Assembly (NCBI RefSeq): GCF_000004075.3
Contig: NC_026656.2
Location: forward strand, 1,364,001 to 1,428,000
Source: Cucumis sativus
Lineage: Eukaryota > Streptophyta > Magnoliopsida > Cucurbitales > Cucurbitaceae
DNA length: 64,000 nt
Reading direction: 5' to 3'
The notes under the pieces were generated by a model. The model had not been told where the DNA came from. It did not search any database and was given only the letters and a program-made list of their open reading frames with translations. The translations under genes were made by a program, and so were the position numbers. Positions 1-13,600 of the stretch are shown piece by piece. Position 1 is the first letter of the stretch. Each line of letters starts with the position of its first letter.

Positions 1-536
1 TTTAATATCCATGAATATTTTATTATTTCTTAATTACACATCACATGGCTTTGCATTTAAAATAGATTTTGTTATTTAATTCTTTTTCTTTAATGATATG
101 GTCAGCCCAAATTAATTTAAAAAAATTATAAGATACTTCATAACACCAAAATGTATTTAACTTTTGGATTTGAAGAACTAAATTTGAGATTTATTAAAAA
201 TAACAACTAAAATTGATTAAACACAATTATTAGATAAAGACTATAGCTTTGAATTTTGTATTAATATTTATTAAACACATAGTTTTAGTAATATTTTTAG
301 AAGTTTTTGTTATTTAAAATATTTTGGATTAGAGAGTTGCAAAAGGAAAAGGAGTGAAAGAGAAAAGGCAACGGCCAAGTATTAAGAAGTAAAGAATGAG
401 ACAGGTGTCAGATGGAGAGCGCACCGTCACATTTCCAAAGTGCTCAACTGGAGATTCTGGATTTCTCTCTCACAAAGAAAGGAGGAGAGAGAGAGAGAGA
501 GAAAAAAGAAAGAAAGAAAGAAAGAAAGGCATTGAA
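1..536. other. Upstream region of the MBD gene
   Basis: AT-rich DNA without a convincing ORF up to about 330, then a purine-rich stretch leading into the promoter of the MBD gene. No other gene is visible here. It probably holds the distal promoter of that gene (inference). Confidence 0.5.
485..528 (+). repeat. (GA)n / (GAAA)n microsatellite
   Basis: A run of GA dinucleotides (485-502) is followed by GAAA tetranucleotides (507-528). It sits just upstream of the predicted TATA box of the MBD gene. GA-rich tracts are common near plant transcription starts. Confidence 0.85.
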
Positions 537-544
537 TATAAAAA
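537..544 (+). promoter_or_regulatory. TATA box of the MBD gene
   Basis: TATAAAAA lies 232 bases upstream of the chosen ATG, followed by a pyrimidine-rich leader. A 5'UTR intron from about 673 to 761 is possible, with a GTAACC donor and an acceptor ending GGTAG just before the ATG. That intron is inferred from splice-like sequence only. Confidence 0.55.
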
Positions 545-768
545 CGAAGGACAATCCTAATCCTTCGTCATTGCCAAATTTCTCTCCGTAAATCTATTTC
601 CTTTCTCTCTTTCTTTGTGTTCATGTTGAACAGCAGCTGAGCAACAACCAACCCACAAAAAACCCAAATCAAGTAACCCATTTTTCCCACTCTCTAAAGC
701 TTTAATTCTTTGTTTTTAGCTATTTTTAGTGTGATTTATTATCATTGTTTCATCTGGGTAGGTGAGAA

Positions 769-3700
769 ATGGCGGCATCAGTTGAGAAAGACACTGTTAA
801 TGAGGAGGTTGTGTCCGTCGAACTACCTGCTCCTCCTGGTTGGAAGAAAAAGGTTTTGATTTCTCCTTTGTGGCTTTGATTTTTGTATGAATTCTCTGTT
901 TTTGTTACTCAATTTTGCTCTAAAATGTTGAATTATCATCTGGGGTTCTGTTGTTTCCTGATTTTAGGGCTTCTTTGGTGGTAATTCACTGTCTTTTGTA
1001 ACTAGGGCTTTTCTGGAAGGTTGAATTGTCAAATTTCTTGCTTAATTCTTCTTTTGATTTGGTTTTTCAGTGTTTTCTTTTGGTGAATTGTTTGCAAATT
1101 GTTGCTTTCTGGTTTCTAATTTTTGCCTTGTTTTTACATCATAATTTGAATTTTGGTTGTTTTATACCTGGGTTCTGGACTAATTTGTGTTCCCTTTTGC
1201 ATCTGGTGCAAGAGAGTGAGTGAGTGATAAAGTTTTCTTGCATTATCTGGGGAGGACCAGGGCCGCAATTGCTTAGTCATCGAAGGTTGGAATCTTTTGT
1301 AGTTTATGAGTCGTTTCCTTCCTCGATTCCCCTAGCCCCACAAGTGTATATTCGTGTGTGCGTATTTTCTATCCAATCACGTAGCTATATTTCGGACCAG
1401 ATACCAGCCACTGGTACATTTGGTCGGATTTCCACCCCCGCAATTTAAATCATATCTTTCAGCTGATTGTTAGTTTGTTATCCTTATCTATCTCTGTACC
1501 CTTCCATAAGACACATGTTACATTTATACTATGTTCTTAGTCAGACAATCTTGCCAAATAGGTTTCCCTTATTCAGGTTATAACTTCCAGTTCCGAAGTT
1601 AGAATGTAAGCAAAAACTCTCACAGCTCTTTTCCCACATAATTTGGTAAGAAGTGGATCCGTTTTTCTTGGATGCTAGCTACGTGTATAGCCTATTGGGG
1701 GTTGTATATTGCCTTGAATATGTTGATTTGGAGTTGGATTTTATTTCCAGAACTGGAATAAATTGGATATCTTCAAGGTTATTTTACGGAGGAATCTGAG
1801 TATAATATTGAGATGTTGGATGACTATAGTTGTTTCTATATATCATCTCTTTTCTTGCTATCCTCAAAGATAATCTTTTGGCATGTAGAAGAGACTGCTT
1901 CTTTTTTGGGGAAGCTCTAGAGGTTGAGGTCTATTGTGGAAGAAATGATATAGGGGAATTATAGATTGGAGATTAGAAGAGTGAGATTTTAGGAGGATGT
2001 TTGTCTTAAGGAAGGAAGTCTTAAACTGAAATTGGTAATGATCAGTATAAAAAATTTCCTTCCACTTTTACTAGTATCATCAAAATAAAAAATTATCCTC
2101 CAAGTGATCAAATAAATTTCATACTTCTTCTGAAAAAAAAACTTTTGATACTTATGGAAAGAAAAGGCATTAGGGAGATGACAGCTGACAGGTGTGAATT
2201 TCAAAAATAGGATGTGGAATTCGGATATAGTTAGTCAAGGGAATAAATTAGCTTGGTTGATAACTACAGGGAGAAGTTAGCCAAGTTGAGTGTGTTACTA
2301 CAGGGAGAATTCTGGTATGTGGTAGGATCAACTATCTTTGGTTTACCTTCTCTTTTGTACTTTTACCTTATGTATTCTTCTAGAAACAATAAATGCCGCT
2401 ACCATGATGGTTTCAGACTAGTTCAAGAATGAAATCAAATTCAAATATGAGATCTTGACTAGATGTAATGAATTGCCGTAGTTAGAGATGATGAGGACTT
2501 GAAGGAAATTTCATTTTTAATATGGAGAAGTATAGAGACTATGATGTTCTTATAGGAGCTGTTTTTAAGGAAAAGAAGAGGAATGTTCCAGCACCAATGG
2601 GAAGAGAAACATACACTGGAAGCCAAGGGGATAATCTCCTAAGATGAATGATGGAGCAACTAAAATAGTAAGAGAGTCAAATGGGATTGATATCTAAAGC
2701 TTGAATTCAAGAATTGGTGGAAAGCATATTCGATGTTGTAGATCATGATGGTTGGTTAATTTGAGTTGAATGAAACTTATGTATATAATGACTATACAAA
2801 TAAGAAGTTGGAACTTGGAGGGGAGTTATGTGTGGAAGGTGATGCAGTGTCAATATTCTTAAAGGAAAATAGGATTTATTGGGTTTTGTTCCTATTTAAT
2901 ATTTTCCATATTTGTATCTTTCCTTTATTAGAATTTTGGTATCTATTTATTCACCAATGTAATAGGCTATTGTGTACTTTGATTTATCCAATATATTATA
3001 TAAAATTATCAGATATGATGTCAAGAATGTCTATGCAGAATCCAAAATTGGTTTAATCACAAAAGGTTGGTTGTAGCTATTAATCTGTTTTGGTCCCAAC
3101 AATTTTTTTTTTCTTGGTGTAGTCTAATCTGAGGGAGAACACCTGTAGTTTTAGATATTGCTGCACCACTGGCAACCAATTGGGCATAGGGACAAGTTTT
3201 TATAAATGTGGTTATTTCCTTTCCTTACCCTTGGATAACTCCTAGGTTCTTATTTACATCTTTGATTGTCGTGGACACAAATCCTTATCCATATCTCCAA
3301 CTTCAAAAGAACTAAATTAAGAACCTAGTGCAAGGGAATCTACTGCCAGGTAAGCTATAATCCAATACAAGTTCACGCCTTACTATACTACAGTTGTACT
3401 GTTCATAAAGTAAGAACGCTAGTGATTTTATGTTGGCTCCATTCAACCTTAAACAGTGAGCTTTGAGTTACATTTGTAGTTGTGGAGCTACTAGATGAAC
3501 TACATGAGACTCGTCATCTTCAAGATTGACTTCGAGTATGCATACATAGACCAGTTCTCGTCTTGAAAATTGATATAAAAAAGGGTATAACCTGATTTAC
3601 AAAAGCTTGAGAATGTGCCTTAAACCGCCTCTTGCACTTATCAAAAGCACTATAAATGTTAGGACTCCAATGCAGTTACTGTTGGGCCCAGCGGCCCTCC

Positions 3701-6700
3701 CCCTTCCCTTTAGTTGTGTATGTTGAATTTGGTCATCTTTGAACTCGTTATGAAAAAAGGTATGTACAAACTTTTTTTTCATGTTTCTTAAAAAGAAAAA
3801 AACATTACTTTTCTCATAAAAAATAAATAATTTATCTCTAATTTAAGCTGGGAGTCCTATTCCCTTTATTTAATTTGTACATAATGTTTATTAAGTTTCT
3901 TGTTTTGTTTGGGTTTCGTTTTTATTCATGGTGTTAGTTAAAATTGACTAATCAAACTTATAAATATATATAGTCACATTTTCTAAATAAACTCATATTG
4001 AACATAACAGCTTGATATAGTGTGAGTGATCATTATAACTTTGATTTGAATGTTATAAATAAAATTACATTTCATAATTGTATGTCTTAAACTTATAATT
4101 ATATTAATTTGTGCTCCTAACTGGCACTGTTTCTGGATCATGTTGTTTGGCTTGGCCAATGACTAATCAGCTGTCAAATATCACATGGACATATTTAGAT
4201 TGTTCCTTTCCAAGTATTCTCTAGTTTTATTAACCGAATGCTTGCTTACAATGCTGGTTCAGAGCTATGTTCTCAGCATTTGTTCTCTGTTTTAGACTTC
4301 TTCATAAATATGCTACTGGCTAGGTACCAATCACTGCACTTCTTCACACCCTCAGATTGATTATTTTGGTGATGTGGTTTCCGAGTAAGGTAGACAGTTT
4401 ATGACCATAAAATCGAAAATATGTTGAATTGGTCATCTCCTTCCGTCGGGGCTTACACGTTTCCACTGAATATCTTTGGCTGATTATAGTTTGACTGCAT
4501 TTCCCTCATCCATCACTTGAAAAATAGTAGTTTGTGTCGAACCCCAAGGCTAAGGAATTCTTTCCTTGCCTCAAAGCTATTCATTAAGGAAACTGATGGT
4601 CTGGATCGAAGATTTCTGTGGATATACGAGCCAATGTCTTATCACTTGGTTGACCCAAGCTTATCCGGAGGGTGTGATTACAAACCTATACATAAAAGGT
4701 AGCTGATGATGATCGTCTTTGCCATTTGAAAATGGTCTCCATTCATATTGGGCATGTGACTCACAATTCATACAGATCAATGCATCTTGAAGTTCTTGCT
4801 TAAAACAATGGGTGCAAGTTCCCCAAGTGGGTGGGAAGCCCACAGTTAGTTAAAGGAATGAGCTGAGAAATAGGATACATGGCAAGGATTGGTACATTAA
4901 TCTTGGAAAGGGAGATTGAGGAATGTAAGTGGGTTTTTCCTACCAGGAGAATTCTAGTTGGATGGAGAATTGGTAGCTTCTGTAAGGGCTGGCCACTCTG
5001 TACTTTAGCCTTAGTCTTTCAGAAATGATAAAATCTCCTAATACATCATTCATTTCATTAGATCTTTTTCAGATGGATGTGGATGGTTAATGATGATAAA
5101 AAGAACAAAATTTATCTTCAAGTAGGCAGCATGATAGCAGACGTTCTACCAGAGGAGTTGAGCATCTTTTTTATTAATCCACGTGCTGTTTCTTAACAGC
5201 ACATCAGATTCATAGCCAGCAGGATGTTTCTTTTAAGCTTTTGAAATTTAGAATTCTCAAATTCTCAGAGATTTTTTCTTTTGGCATCTTGATTTTGGGA
5301 AGGTTAAATCTTTTTATCTTATACAGAAACTCCAGATAGTTCTGCATCCTCATTGGTGCTGTTTATGTAACAATACTGATTGCTGACAGCATAAAGAACT
5401 CCAATTAATACAGTCTCTTTTTCCTAAATTATGTGTGGCTTTTTCCCCCATTTCCCATATGCCTGGTGTTAGCTGGTGTTTTCCACTTGCTGCTGTGCTG
5501 ATTTCCTATTAAAGAGAAGATGAAGATTCCATGGTGAAATACTGCTTGTTTTTTTTTTTACTTTAGAGAGCTTATGGCTGAAAAGGAACGGAGGTGTTTT
5601 GTATGAGAGAGCGGCAGGACTTTCTTGGGTGTGAAAAGGAGAGGATGTATATATATATATTTTTTTTGGGCTTCTAGAGAGTTCTCTGTTTATCATTATT
5701 CTTTCTTAAGTGCTGTAATGTATTCCAATTTGAGATTTTTTATCATCTTCATTGTGGAGGAGAGACTTCTAGTTTTCTGGGTTGTTTGGATGTATTTTTG
5801 TCTCAATATTGAAAGATTTTCTTTGTTGCAAGAGTATCATTGCGTTGAGAGGACCACTTATTTTATTGATTGTTCTTCAGTCACCCTTATAACGGAAAAC
5901 TAAAACTTGTACATCTATATATGAAGAGCTAACCTACGTATGAGGTCCGCCTTAACCTATATTTACACGGTTATTTAGCTTCTAATATCTTGTATTAATA
6001 AGAAAAAGAACAAAAGAGAGATCTGAGTTGCTGGTTTATTGGTTGCAACTGATTGAACGATATGAATATTTGGCAGTTTTTTCCTAAGCAAGGTAACTCC
6101 CCTAGGAAACATGAGGTCATCTTCACAACCCCAACAGGGGAGGAGATCAACAACAAAAGAAAGTTGGATCAGTACCTGAAGGCACACCCCGGTGGCCCAG
6201 CAGCTGCTGAATTTGATTGGGGCACAGGTGAGACGCCGAGGAGGTCAGCAAGGATAAGTGAAAAGGCTAAAGTGTCTCCACCAATGGAGAGTGAGCACCC
6301 AAAGAGAAAGAGAACTTCGGTGTCCAAGAAAGATCTTAAAGAAACAGAAGCTGAACCAGAAGTAATGGAGGAGAAGAAAGAAGTTGACAACCCAGATGCT
6401 GGAAAAGATGAAAGCATGGCTGATGCTGAGGTGAAAGATGCCGATAAGAAGGAAAATCAAGATGAGAAGGAAACAAAAAATGAAGCTGCCGAAGCAGAGC
6501 CACCAAAGCCTGATGACCAGTTGAATGCGGGTAATGAGGCTGAAAAACAAGAACATAAGATAACTAATGAATCAAATCAAGAAAAATCGGAAGGAAACCT
6601 CAATGAGAAAGAACCTGAAAGCTCTAAATTAAATCTCAATGAGAATGTGGAAGGAGCAAAGCATGAAGAAATGATTGAGAAACCACAAGTTGAGAAGAAT

Positions 6701-6931
6701 GATGGTAATTTTGCTGAGGCTGTAAAACCTGACACTCTTGTATCTGATAAACAAGAAAATGCTCTAGAGAATCAAAACCCAAATCAACAGGATATTGAAC
6801 TAGAAGAAGAGATCAAGGACAAAGCAGGAGAAGCTGAAGAGAAGAGTGAGAAACATACTGAGACAAACAAGACAATAGAAGTCACGGAGAATGGAAACCA
6901 CAGGAATGGTACTGGTGAGGTAAAGCCTTGA
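769..6931 (+). CDS. Methyl-CpG-binding domain protein, MBD10/MBD11 type
   Basis: Two coding exons, 769-852 and 6077-6931, join in phase 0 to give 312 residues. Exon 1 gives [20 protein letters not shown] and ends ...GWKKK. Exon 2 opens [16 protein letters not shown]. Together they form the plant MBD fold at about residues 17-85, including TPTGEEI and [10 protein letters not shown]. The [12 protein letters not shown] stretch after it is typical of the MBD10/11 group. The remainder is a low-complexity Glu/Lys/Asn-rich acidic tail with basic patches such as KRKR, so the protein is probably nuclear. Known for the family: MBD10 has been linked to rRNA gene silencing in nucleolar dominance, while binding to methylated CpG is weak or absent in this group. 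The intron is 5,224 bases. The ATG is the first in frame downstream of the TATA box. An AATAAA lies at 7120-7125. Confidence 0.93.
853..6076 (+). other. Very long first intron of the MBD gene
   Basis: GT donor at 853 and a TTGGCAG acceptor ending at 6076. It splits the MBD domain after residue 28. Inside I see only short non-conserved ORFs and one retroelement-like fragment near 2.5-3.06 kb. No second gene is evident. Confidence 0.85.
2840..3060 (+). mobile_element. Probable Copia-type LTR fossil
   Basis: The segment has the T-rich, CCTATTT-studded layout of a plant Copia LTR 3' part. It is followed by TTATCAGA, which resembles the start of the initiator-Met primer-binding site usual after such LTRs. 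It is an old, broken fragment with no coding capacity, nested in the MBD intron. Adjoining sequence from about 2.5 kb may belong to the same element. The family call rests on pattern memory only. Confidence 0.3.
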
Positions 6932-7936
6932 AGACGATTTTACATTTCTTGCTCTGGCTTTGGCCCTTCATTTGTCTTTCCGAATGTATCCGATTGCTGG
7001 GTAGCTCTGTAATTCGGATGTGGTTAATTGTAGTAATCTAATTATTGACAGAAACATCCATCCATACAATCAGTAGATTAGGCTTATTATGTTCCATCAC
7101 TTGTTGTTCATTTGTACTGAATAAAAATTGTAGCACGTAATGACCTCTGTAACAATTAAGTGTAATATGTTTGTACTATTATATTGTAATGTAAACCTTT
7201 GTAAGGTAGAGATCTATCCATACTGATTTAGTTGGAATCCTTGCTTGATCCATACGGTTCATTTGTCCTAATATTGCAAGAGTCCTGTATGATCCTTTTG
7301 GATTCTAACCGTTTGGCTCTTTTTTGGTAGGTTGTCTTTTTGTATAGCTTCTTGCTTGTCCTTATCATGTCCTTTCATTTGTTAGCAATATTTTATTGTG
7401 AAAGGAAAAAAAGAAAAGAAAAGAGGAATCTCAGTTAAATTTGTCATCTACTTCTATGGCTTAGTGAAAATGTGAGGGAATAACCTCTAGCGTGGATTAC
7501 AGTTGGGAACTGTCCAATCGGCCTAGTTGGTCAAGTCACTAACAAAAGAGAATTTTATTACAAAAATCTCAAAATCCATGGGATCTACTGGGAGAAGAAA
7601 AGTTTTTTGGTTAATTCTTTATCTATCCTAATGATCCAGAGTTCTGCCAGTGTTTTGGTAAAGCTAAGTGAACTGATATTTAGGTTTGTTCATAAACAGA
7701 AGTATAGGTTTCGTGGATAATCACTAATAAAATTCAAATTAACCAATGGAATCTATCCATTCAAAGTTCAATAACATTGACACCAGAAACTCAGTGAGAA
7801 GATGACAAGAAAAATCAGCTTCTTTGACTTTTAATTGCAAAGATTTGGGAGAAGAAAAGATAGGTGGAGAGACTAAAAATACAGTTGGTCATTCTTAGAA
7901 TAAAATGAGATCGATGCAGATCGTTGTTTTTTCAAC
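6932..7936. other. Convergent intergenic region, MBD / MPH2-like
   Basis: It holds the 3'UTR of the MBD gene, with AATAAA at 7120-7125, and the 3'UTR of the minus-strand MPH2-like gene. No ORF or RNA gene is recognised. Confidence 0.6.
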
Positions 7937-10643
7937 TCAAAGGCCCTTCAGCTGTCCAACAAGCCCTGCCAAGGCTGTCCATTTCTCAAATGCACTAGCA
8001 GATGCTACGAAGGCAGTTTTGGAGGATTCAACATCGTTCTTAGTAACTGCAATGCAAAAATGTTCCATTGTTTAGGACTCTGGAGGGTTAAATCTTTCAA
8101 TTCCTAGTAGTTCTATCCTTTGCAAAATGTTACATTCTGTCTTATCTTGACTACTGCATAATTTGTTAAAAGATAACCCACCTGATGAGATTAATGAAGC
8201 TAAAGAGGAGTTGAAAGCGTCCACTTCAGATTTCTCTTCGGGACTTGAACTCAGCTGCTCAAGAAGTTAAACACAAAAGTCAGAAATTTCTCAAAGAATC
8301 AGTTAACTTCTCACCAACCTGCAAACATTTTGAGTTCACCTGTTTACCATTCATCAAATTACATCAAATGGGCTGCTAGCAAGAAAGATGAGATGGTTCA
8401 AGGCTAACATATATGTCCCTGAATTAAATGCTTGTCTCCATTTTGATCTTCCAAATTTGAAAATTTGAACATCTTGGTCTAATAAATTGTTTTTTAGATG
8501 GTTTCGTTTCTACTTCATTTGAAAAAATGAAATAGTTTATGATGACATTGAGCTTGATGAAAAAAGAAGGCGAAGGCATTTGTTACAATAAAATTTTGAT
8601 CCTTTACATCATATTCAGTAAATTTGTCGAAGTAAAAAGTTCATACAAAATCATGCTTTTTCAATATTGTGATATAGAAGCCATGCCGTCATATATCTAT
8701 GGTACGCATGCTTAAATTTTTATACGATTAAACACATCCTGTCATGTTCTAAGTGATCTTTTTATTTTATTTTATTTTTTTGTTGTTGAGTTTGACTCAA
8801 ACTCATTAGTACTTTGTGAACCAATGTGCATTCTAACCAAAGATCAAAACTTCCAGAAAGTAATATAAACAGACTTGAGATTTTGTTGTAGATATTTTGC
8901 TAACCTTGTTGAAGGCTGAATTGGCTTTCTTAACCCAATCTGCATCACTACTACCCCCAAGAACTGAACTTGCTGTTGAGAAGTCATTATTATCAATGGC
9001 TTGGCCTACTTTGCTCAGCTTGTACACAAGTTCCTGGAGGTATCCTGCAAAAAGACCAAATGATTATCGCAAGGTTTCAGCTTGTTTTAGATGCCTTCGC
9101 TCATAGCTTAGCTCTGATAATTATAATAAACTCTATGATTGACTGCAACACAGCACTAGCGATCCACTGACATGAAGAATTAAACCCCATGATTTCAGAA
9201 ACCAAGACTACTTCGTAAAGGATTGTTTGACTAACTGTTTTAACACGTGTAGGTTTGTTCAAATGAGGTTGAAAAGGTTGATCTTGTATAAAATGTAAGA
9301 AGGATTTGAATGGTGGAAAGCTGAGTTTATATGGGTGTATTTGATTTGTAGGTTTGTGGTTTGCAGATGTAAATACGTGGCTTGAAGAATGAGTTTGAAA
9401 AACTTAGATTACATTTGCTTGGCTTTAGAACCCTAGGCTATATACACACACAACCCATGAGTAAGTTCATGGGCATGAATAAATTACTTTCAGTTCTTAT
9501 AATTTGATGTATCTTTCCATTTATCAACAGGGAAAAGATCTACCATCTCCATGTATGGCCCCCATCAATATATTTGTATGGGTGTCTGTGTATGTACGGT
9601 AGATTTTGCTCATTAGAAAAATTAGTTATTCTTCTTGTTTTTCTCCACATTTCTCCTTATATCCCCGCCTCTCTACTTTTCCATGTCCATTTATGTATTG
9701 CTGAATTAGCTTTTTCATGCAAGAGTTGTAGAGCAACAAACATCTGTTGACAATCATCTTACTTTTTGTTTTAGGATTTTGAACATAATGTCTATTTGTT
9801 CATCATTTTTAGGTCAGTCTTTTGTCCTTCCTCTAGAACACATGGAAGTAGTATTTATAAGTTTGATTTTGAAAAAGCAAATGGTTAGAAACAGAACCTA
9901 AGTAATTGGTTTCGGACTAATTTATTTTCTTGTTTTCTATCAAGTTCTTCTAACAACTTCATCTTAAAATTTTCCTCTACCATATAACAATCTATAATCA
10001 CCAGCACAGAGAAGGATTGGTGTTATGTGCTCTCACATTTTCATTCTTGTAGTAGTTGCAAGAAAAGGGAAAAAAAAAAAAAAAAGAAGAAAGAAATGCA
10101 ACCATTATAAAGAACTAAAACGAGGACATTTGTGAATCAGAACAAAGAACCCAATTGGACAATCTAAACATAATGATAGCTACGATCAAATCCCCAAGTT
10201 AGAAGTTTCACAGAAAACAAAACGCAAACAGGTAGAATGCATACAAAACCTTTTTCTTTATTGGCAGAACTGATAACCCCTTGCTTCTCGAGCCTTTTCT
10301 TTCTATCCTTCTTCACCTTCTCCAGCAGCTCTTCATCATCATCAGCTTCAAGAATCGCAGCATTCGCATCGGAAAATCCCTGACCCACAAGAGGGAAAAT
10401 GAAACTGGAAATGAAGCAGATTGAGAGGGTTCTCTTGGTTAAAGCTGGAATTTTGGAAGGTGGGTCACTACTACTCTTGCAGATAACCAGCCGTTTAGTG
10501 TTATTATGGCAATAAAGGCAACCAAATCTTGATCTTATCAATGGAGGTGTAAAATAGGAAGAAGATGAAGATGAAGATGAAGATGGAGATGAAGGTGTGG
10601 AAGAATGGAATGTGTTTGCTGTTGATAGGAAGGCTGTTGCCAT
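7937..10643 (-). CDS. Thylakoid lumenal 16.5 kDa protein, MPH2-like
   Basis: Four coding exons on the minus strand (10643-10250, 9044-8905, 8254-8182, 8046-7937) join in phase to 238 residues. Residues 1-95 are a bipartite targeting peptide: a Ser/Thr-rich stromal part with a poly-Ser run, then a hydrophobic segment SICFISSFIFPLVG ending in AxA (ANA) at about residue 95. The mature part is about 143 residues, matching the family's size. It begins AILEADDDEELLEKVKKDRK, contains GYLQELVYKLSKVGQAID, and ends AFEKWTALAGLVGQLKGL. Known for the family: Arabidopsis At4g02530 (MPH2) supports photosystem II repair under high or fluctuating light. The family match is from memory but extends along the whole protein. 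The gene is convergent with the MBD gene. Confidence 0.92.
10558..10600 (-). repeat. Trinucleotide repeat coding poly-Ser in transit peptide
   Basis: GAAGAT/GATGAA repeats on the plus strand read as a Ser-rich run (about residues 17-29) in the MPH2-like transit peptide. Length variation here should be tolerated because transit peptides are poorly constrained. Confidence 0.8.
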
Positions 10644-13600
10644 CTCTGTTCTTTTTTTATTTTTTATTTTAAAATCTTTTTTCCTACCCTTTTCCTTCTC
10701 TTTTGCCTAATTTTCTTGATCAGAGGCATTGGGTGGTTGGTTCTTTGGGGGATAAGGTTGGTGGATTCCATCATCTTGTCCATTCATTTTCCTCCAAAGG
10801 GTTTTGGTTTTCATTTCTATATATTATGTCATCTAGGTCAACTATTTTGAAACATAACATTTGACATAATTTTATGCAATTATTACCTCTTCAAGACTGA
10901 ATCTAAAAAAAGCAATGAAAACTAATTTTCTGCTTATGTTATGTTATAGGAAACTCAACACTTCAAAACTTATCTTCTTGCAATCCTTGCTTATCTTCCA
11001 TCGTAAAATATGTGGATTTTCAATCTCTTGTGTTCGGCTTTTGATAAACTAATGAGATTGACCTTAAAATCATGACTAGTTTCGAGGTGGTTGGATGCTT
11101 GAGACCATGAATGATCAAGATATGGGGATTTCTTATTAAAAAATCTATATATTTTGCAACCGGGTGTGAAGATACACTATCAATATTAGCAAACGCTTTA
11201 TAACGTAAATAAAATTCTAGTATTCATATATTTTTAGAGTTGGATAATGTTCATTTTAGCGTATTTAGGATGGAATCAACGGTATCAAATCTTAAAATTT
11301 TTTAAGTTTTGTTTACTCAAATGGCTTCTACTTGGCTTTCATTGTTACATAAAAAGATCTCATGTCCTAAATTACTAATCAACGTAATGTATACATTCTC
11401 ATGTCTTAAATTTTCTTTTTTAAAAAAAGTGATTTAGCAAATCACTAATCTCTTTTAGATGGATCTTTGATTATCTTTTATTCTTTTCATATCTTTGGTT
11501 AGTTTGGAATGGAAGCTGTGAAGGTTTTGTTTGAAAATATCTCAAAAGTGTTTAACAAAATTTTACCATTACTAAATTTCTTAGTCCCAAAATTAAAACA
11601 AAAAAAATTAAGTTAAAATTATAGTACTAAATTTTGATCGATCGATTGCTATATTTTTATGGATTGATACTAATATAAGCGTGAACCGATATTTTTCATA
11701 AATCCACAAATCATAAAAAATAAACATTGAATGATACTAATATAAATAATAAACATGTTACTTATTTGAAAATAATAAAATATTTTTATTACCAATTCAA
11801 TTTATTTTTTGAATTTTTTGTTTTTATATTTTTTTAATATTTTGTAAAATTAAAACCCGATCGAGATCAATATTTTAAATTTTTGTTAAATCTCTACAAA
11901 ATCTCACAAAAGTTTAAAATAATTGTTACTAGTTAAATTCATTTTTTATTTGACAATTAATTGTACGGTAATTACAAAAATTACTATTGAGATCGGTTAT
12001 GTTTGTGTCTATCATTATTGGTTGACAGTTAAATAAATATAAACTTAATTTCCTTTTTTTCGTTGGTGAGAAAATTGATGTAAAATTTGGATCAATAAGA
12101 ATACTTTTGAACATTTTTTAAGCTAAGTGTATCTACGAGACTTTTCTATAGTTCATGGGCATTTTTTAAACAAAATTTTAACGGTATTCATCTAAAACTA
12201 ATCGTAAGGAATTTTTTTTAACTCTTTTCAAAAGTTCAAAACATTTATAGGGTATCTTCTTTTCAGGCAAACTACAAATTTCAGTAATATTTTTCTTTGT
12301 TATTTAACTTAATAAATAACTATGAAGCACAATCATAAATTGTTCAACTGTGGAATAGTCTATCATAAATTTATGAAATTTTAAAAATCTCCAATATATT
12401 TTCCAAAAAAGTGTGCATGTGTGGTTTTTATGTCACTTTTCTTCTTCCTACCATTATTTATGATTTCTCTTGTTGATATACATATAAACCAAAAACAATA
12501 TATCATACCATTATAGAAATATATAGGTAGCGTTGGAACAATGTCTCTAACATATATATACAAAACTTGGTCCATAAAAAGAACAAAAAAGGAATTGCTT
12601 TAGTGACCAATATTATTATAAGTTGAGAGTGATGAGAGTGAACTTTGTAGAAAATTTTGAATACCCAAATAGCTAAAAGTGTTGAGTAAAAGAAGAAAGA
12701 GATTCCCTTTGAATACGTGCAGCATTGTTGTTGGCAGCTCAAAAAGGTTCTTCTTTTGGTTTGGTGCTTTTGCTTTTAAGTGCTTTTCATTTATATGCAA
12801 CAACTGATCTAACTGATACAAAGTGCCACCTCTCATTTCAACTCTTTACAGTCACATATGATGCAATTTTGAAACTTTCCTCATCTACTTTTTTAGACCC
12901 CTTTTGTTTAATATGGTTGGTAAATTACAAATCTTTCAGAGTTTTTGTTCACATACTATAAGAGTAAGAAAAAATATTAACTCGTCACGCGTGTATGATA
13001 GTTTATGGAAGTTATTTCGGTGACCAAAAGCGAGTTGCGTTGTGTGTGAAGAGGAGATAAGAGAGGTAGAGTTTATACATTATTAGTGCATCTAAGGTGT
13101 TCATTGTTGGTTTTTTTTTTTAATTATAAATATGTGTGTATCTCGCACTCATATTGGAAATTGTTGTGAGCATCCTTAATGTAATTATCTTTGATCTGCT
13201 TCAATTCTTCTAGTTTGGTATTACCTTCTGATAAGTTGACATGCATAGAAGATCCTCGCACCAGTCATTGGTGGTGTTGAACTGACCGCGCTCTTTAAGT
13301 GGGTTTAATGCATGAAATGTATAGTTTAGTTAAACACATAAAAACTGGGTCAAAACTCTCATTTAAAAAATTACTTACTCTTCCCTTTTGGAGTTGACGA
13401 ATGAGGTTATTCATAATGTCATTCCTTCAACAAAACGCATATGATTATTTGTAACTCTAACGATGCCAAGATGGTTTAATTTACAGAGCTCACAGGGCAC
13501 CTAATCGATCAAATATTTTTTATTAGTACTATATTTACAAAAGTATAGCTGACCGCTCAAGAACCCAATATTTCAACTTTTTTCCTTTTGAGATGTGTGT

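Noticed and set aside
6169-6556. Minus-strand ORFs opposite the MBD exon
   Set aside because: They are antisense shadows of the Glu/Lys-rich exon, rich in Phe/Ser, with no domain.
12381-12961. Overlapping short ORFs on both strands
   Set aside because: Phe/Leu-rich, with no homologous motif, no splice partners and base composition like the flanks.
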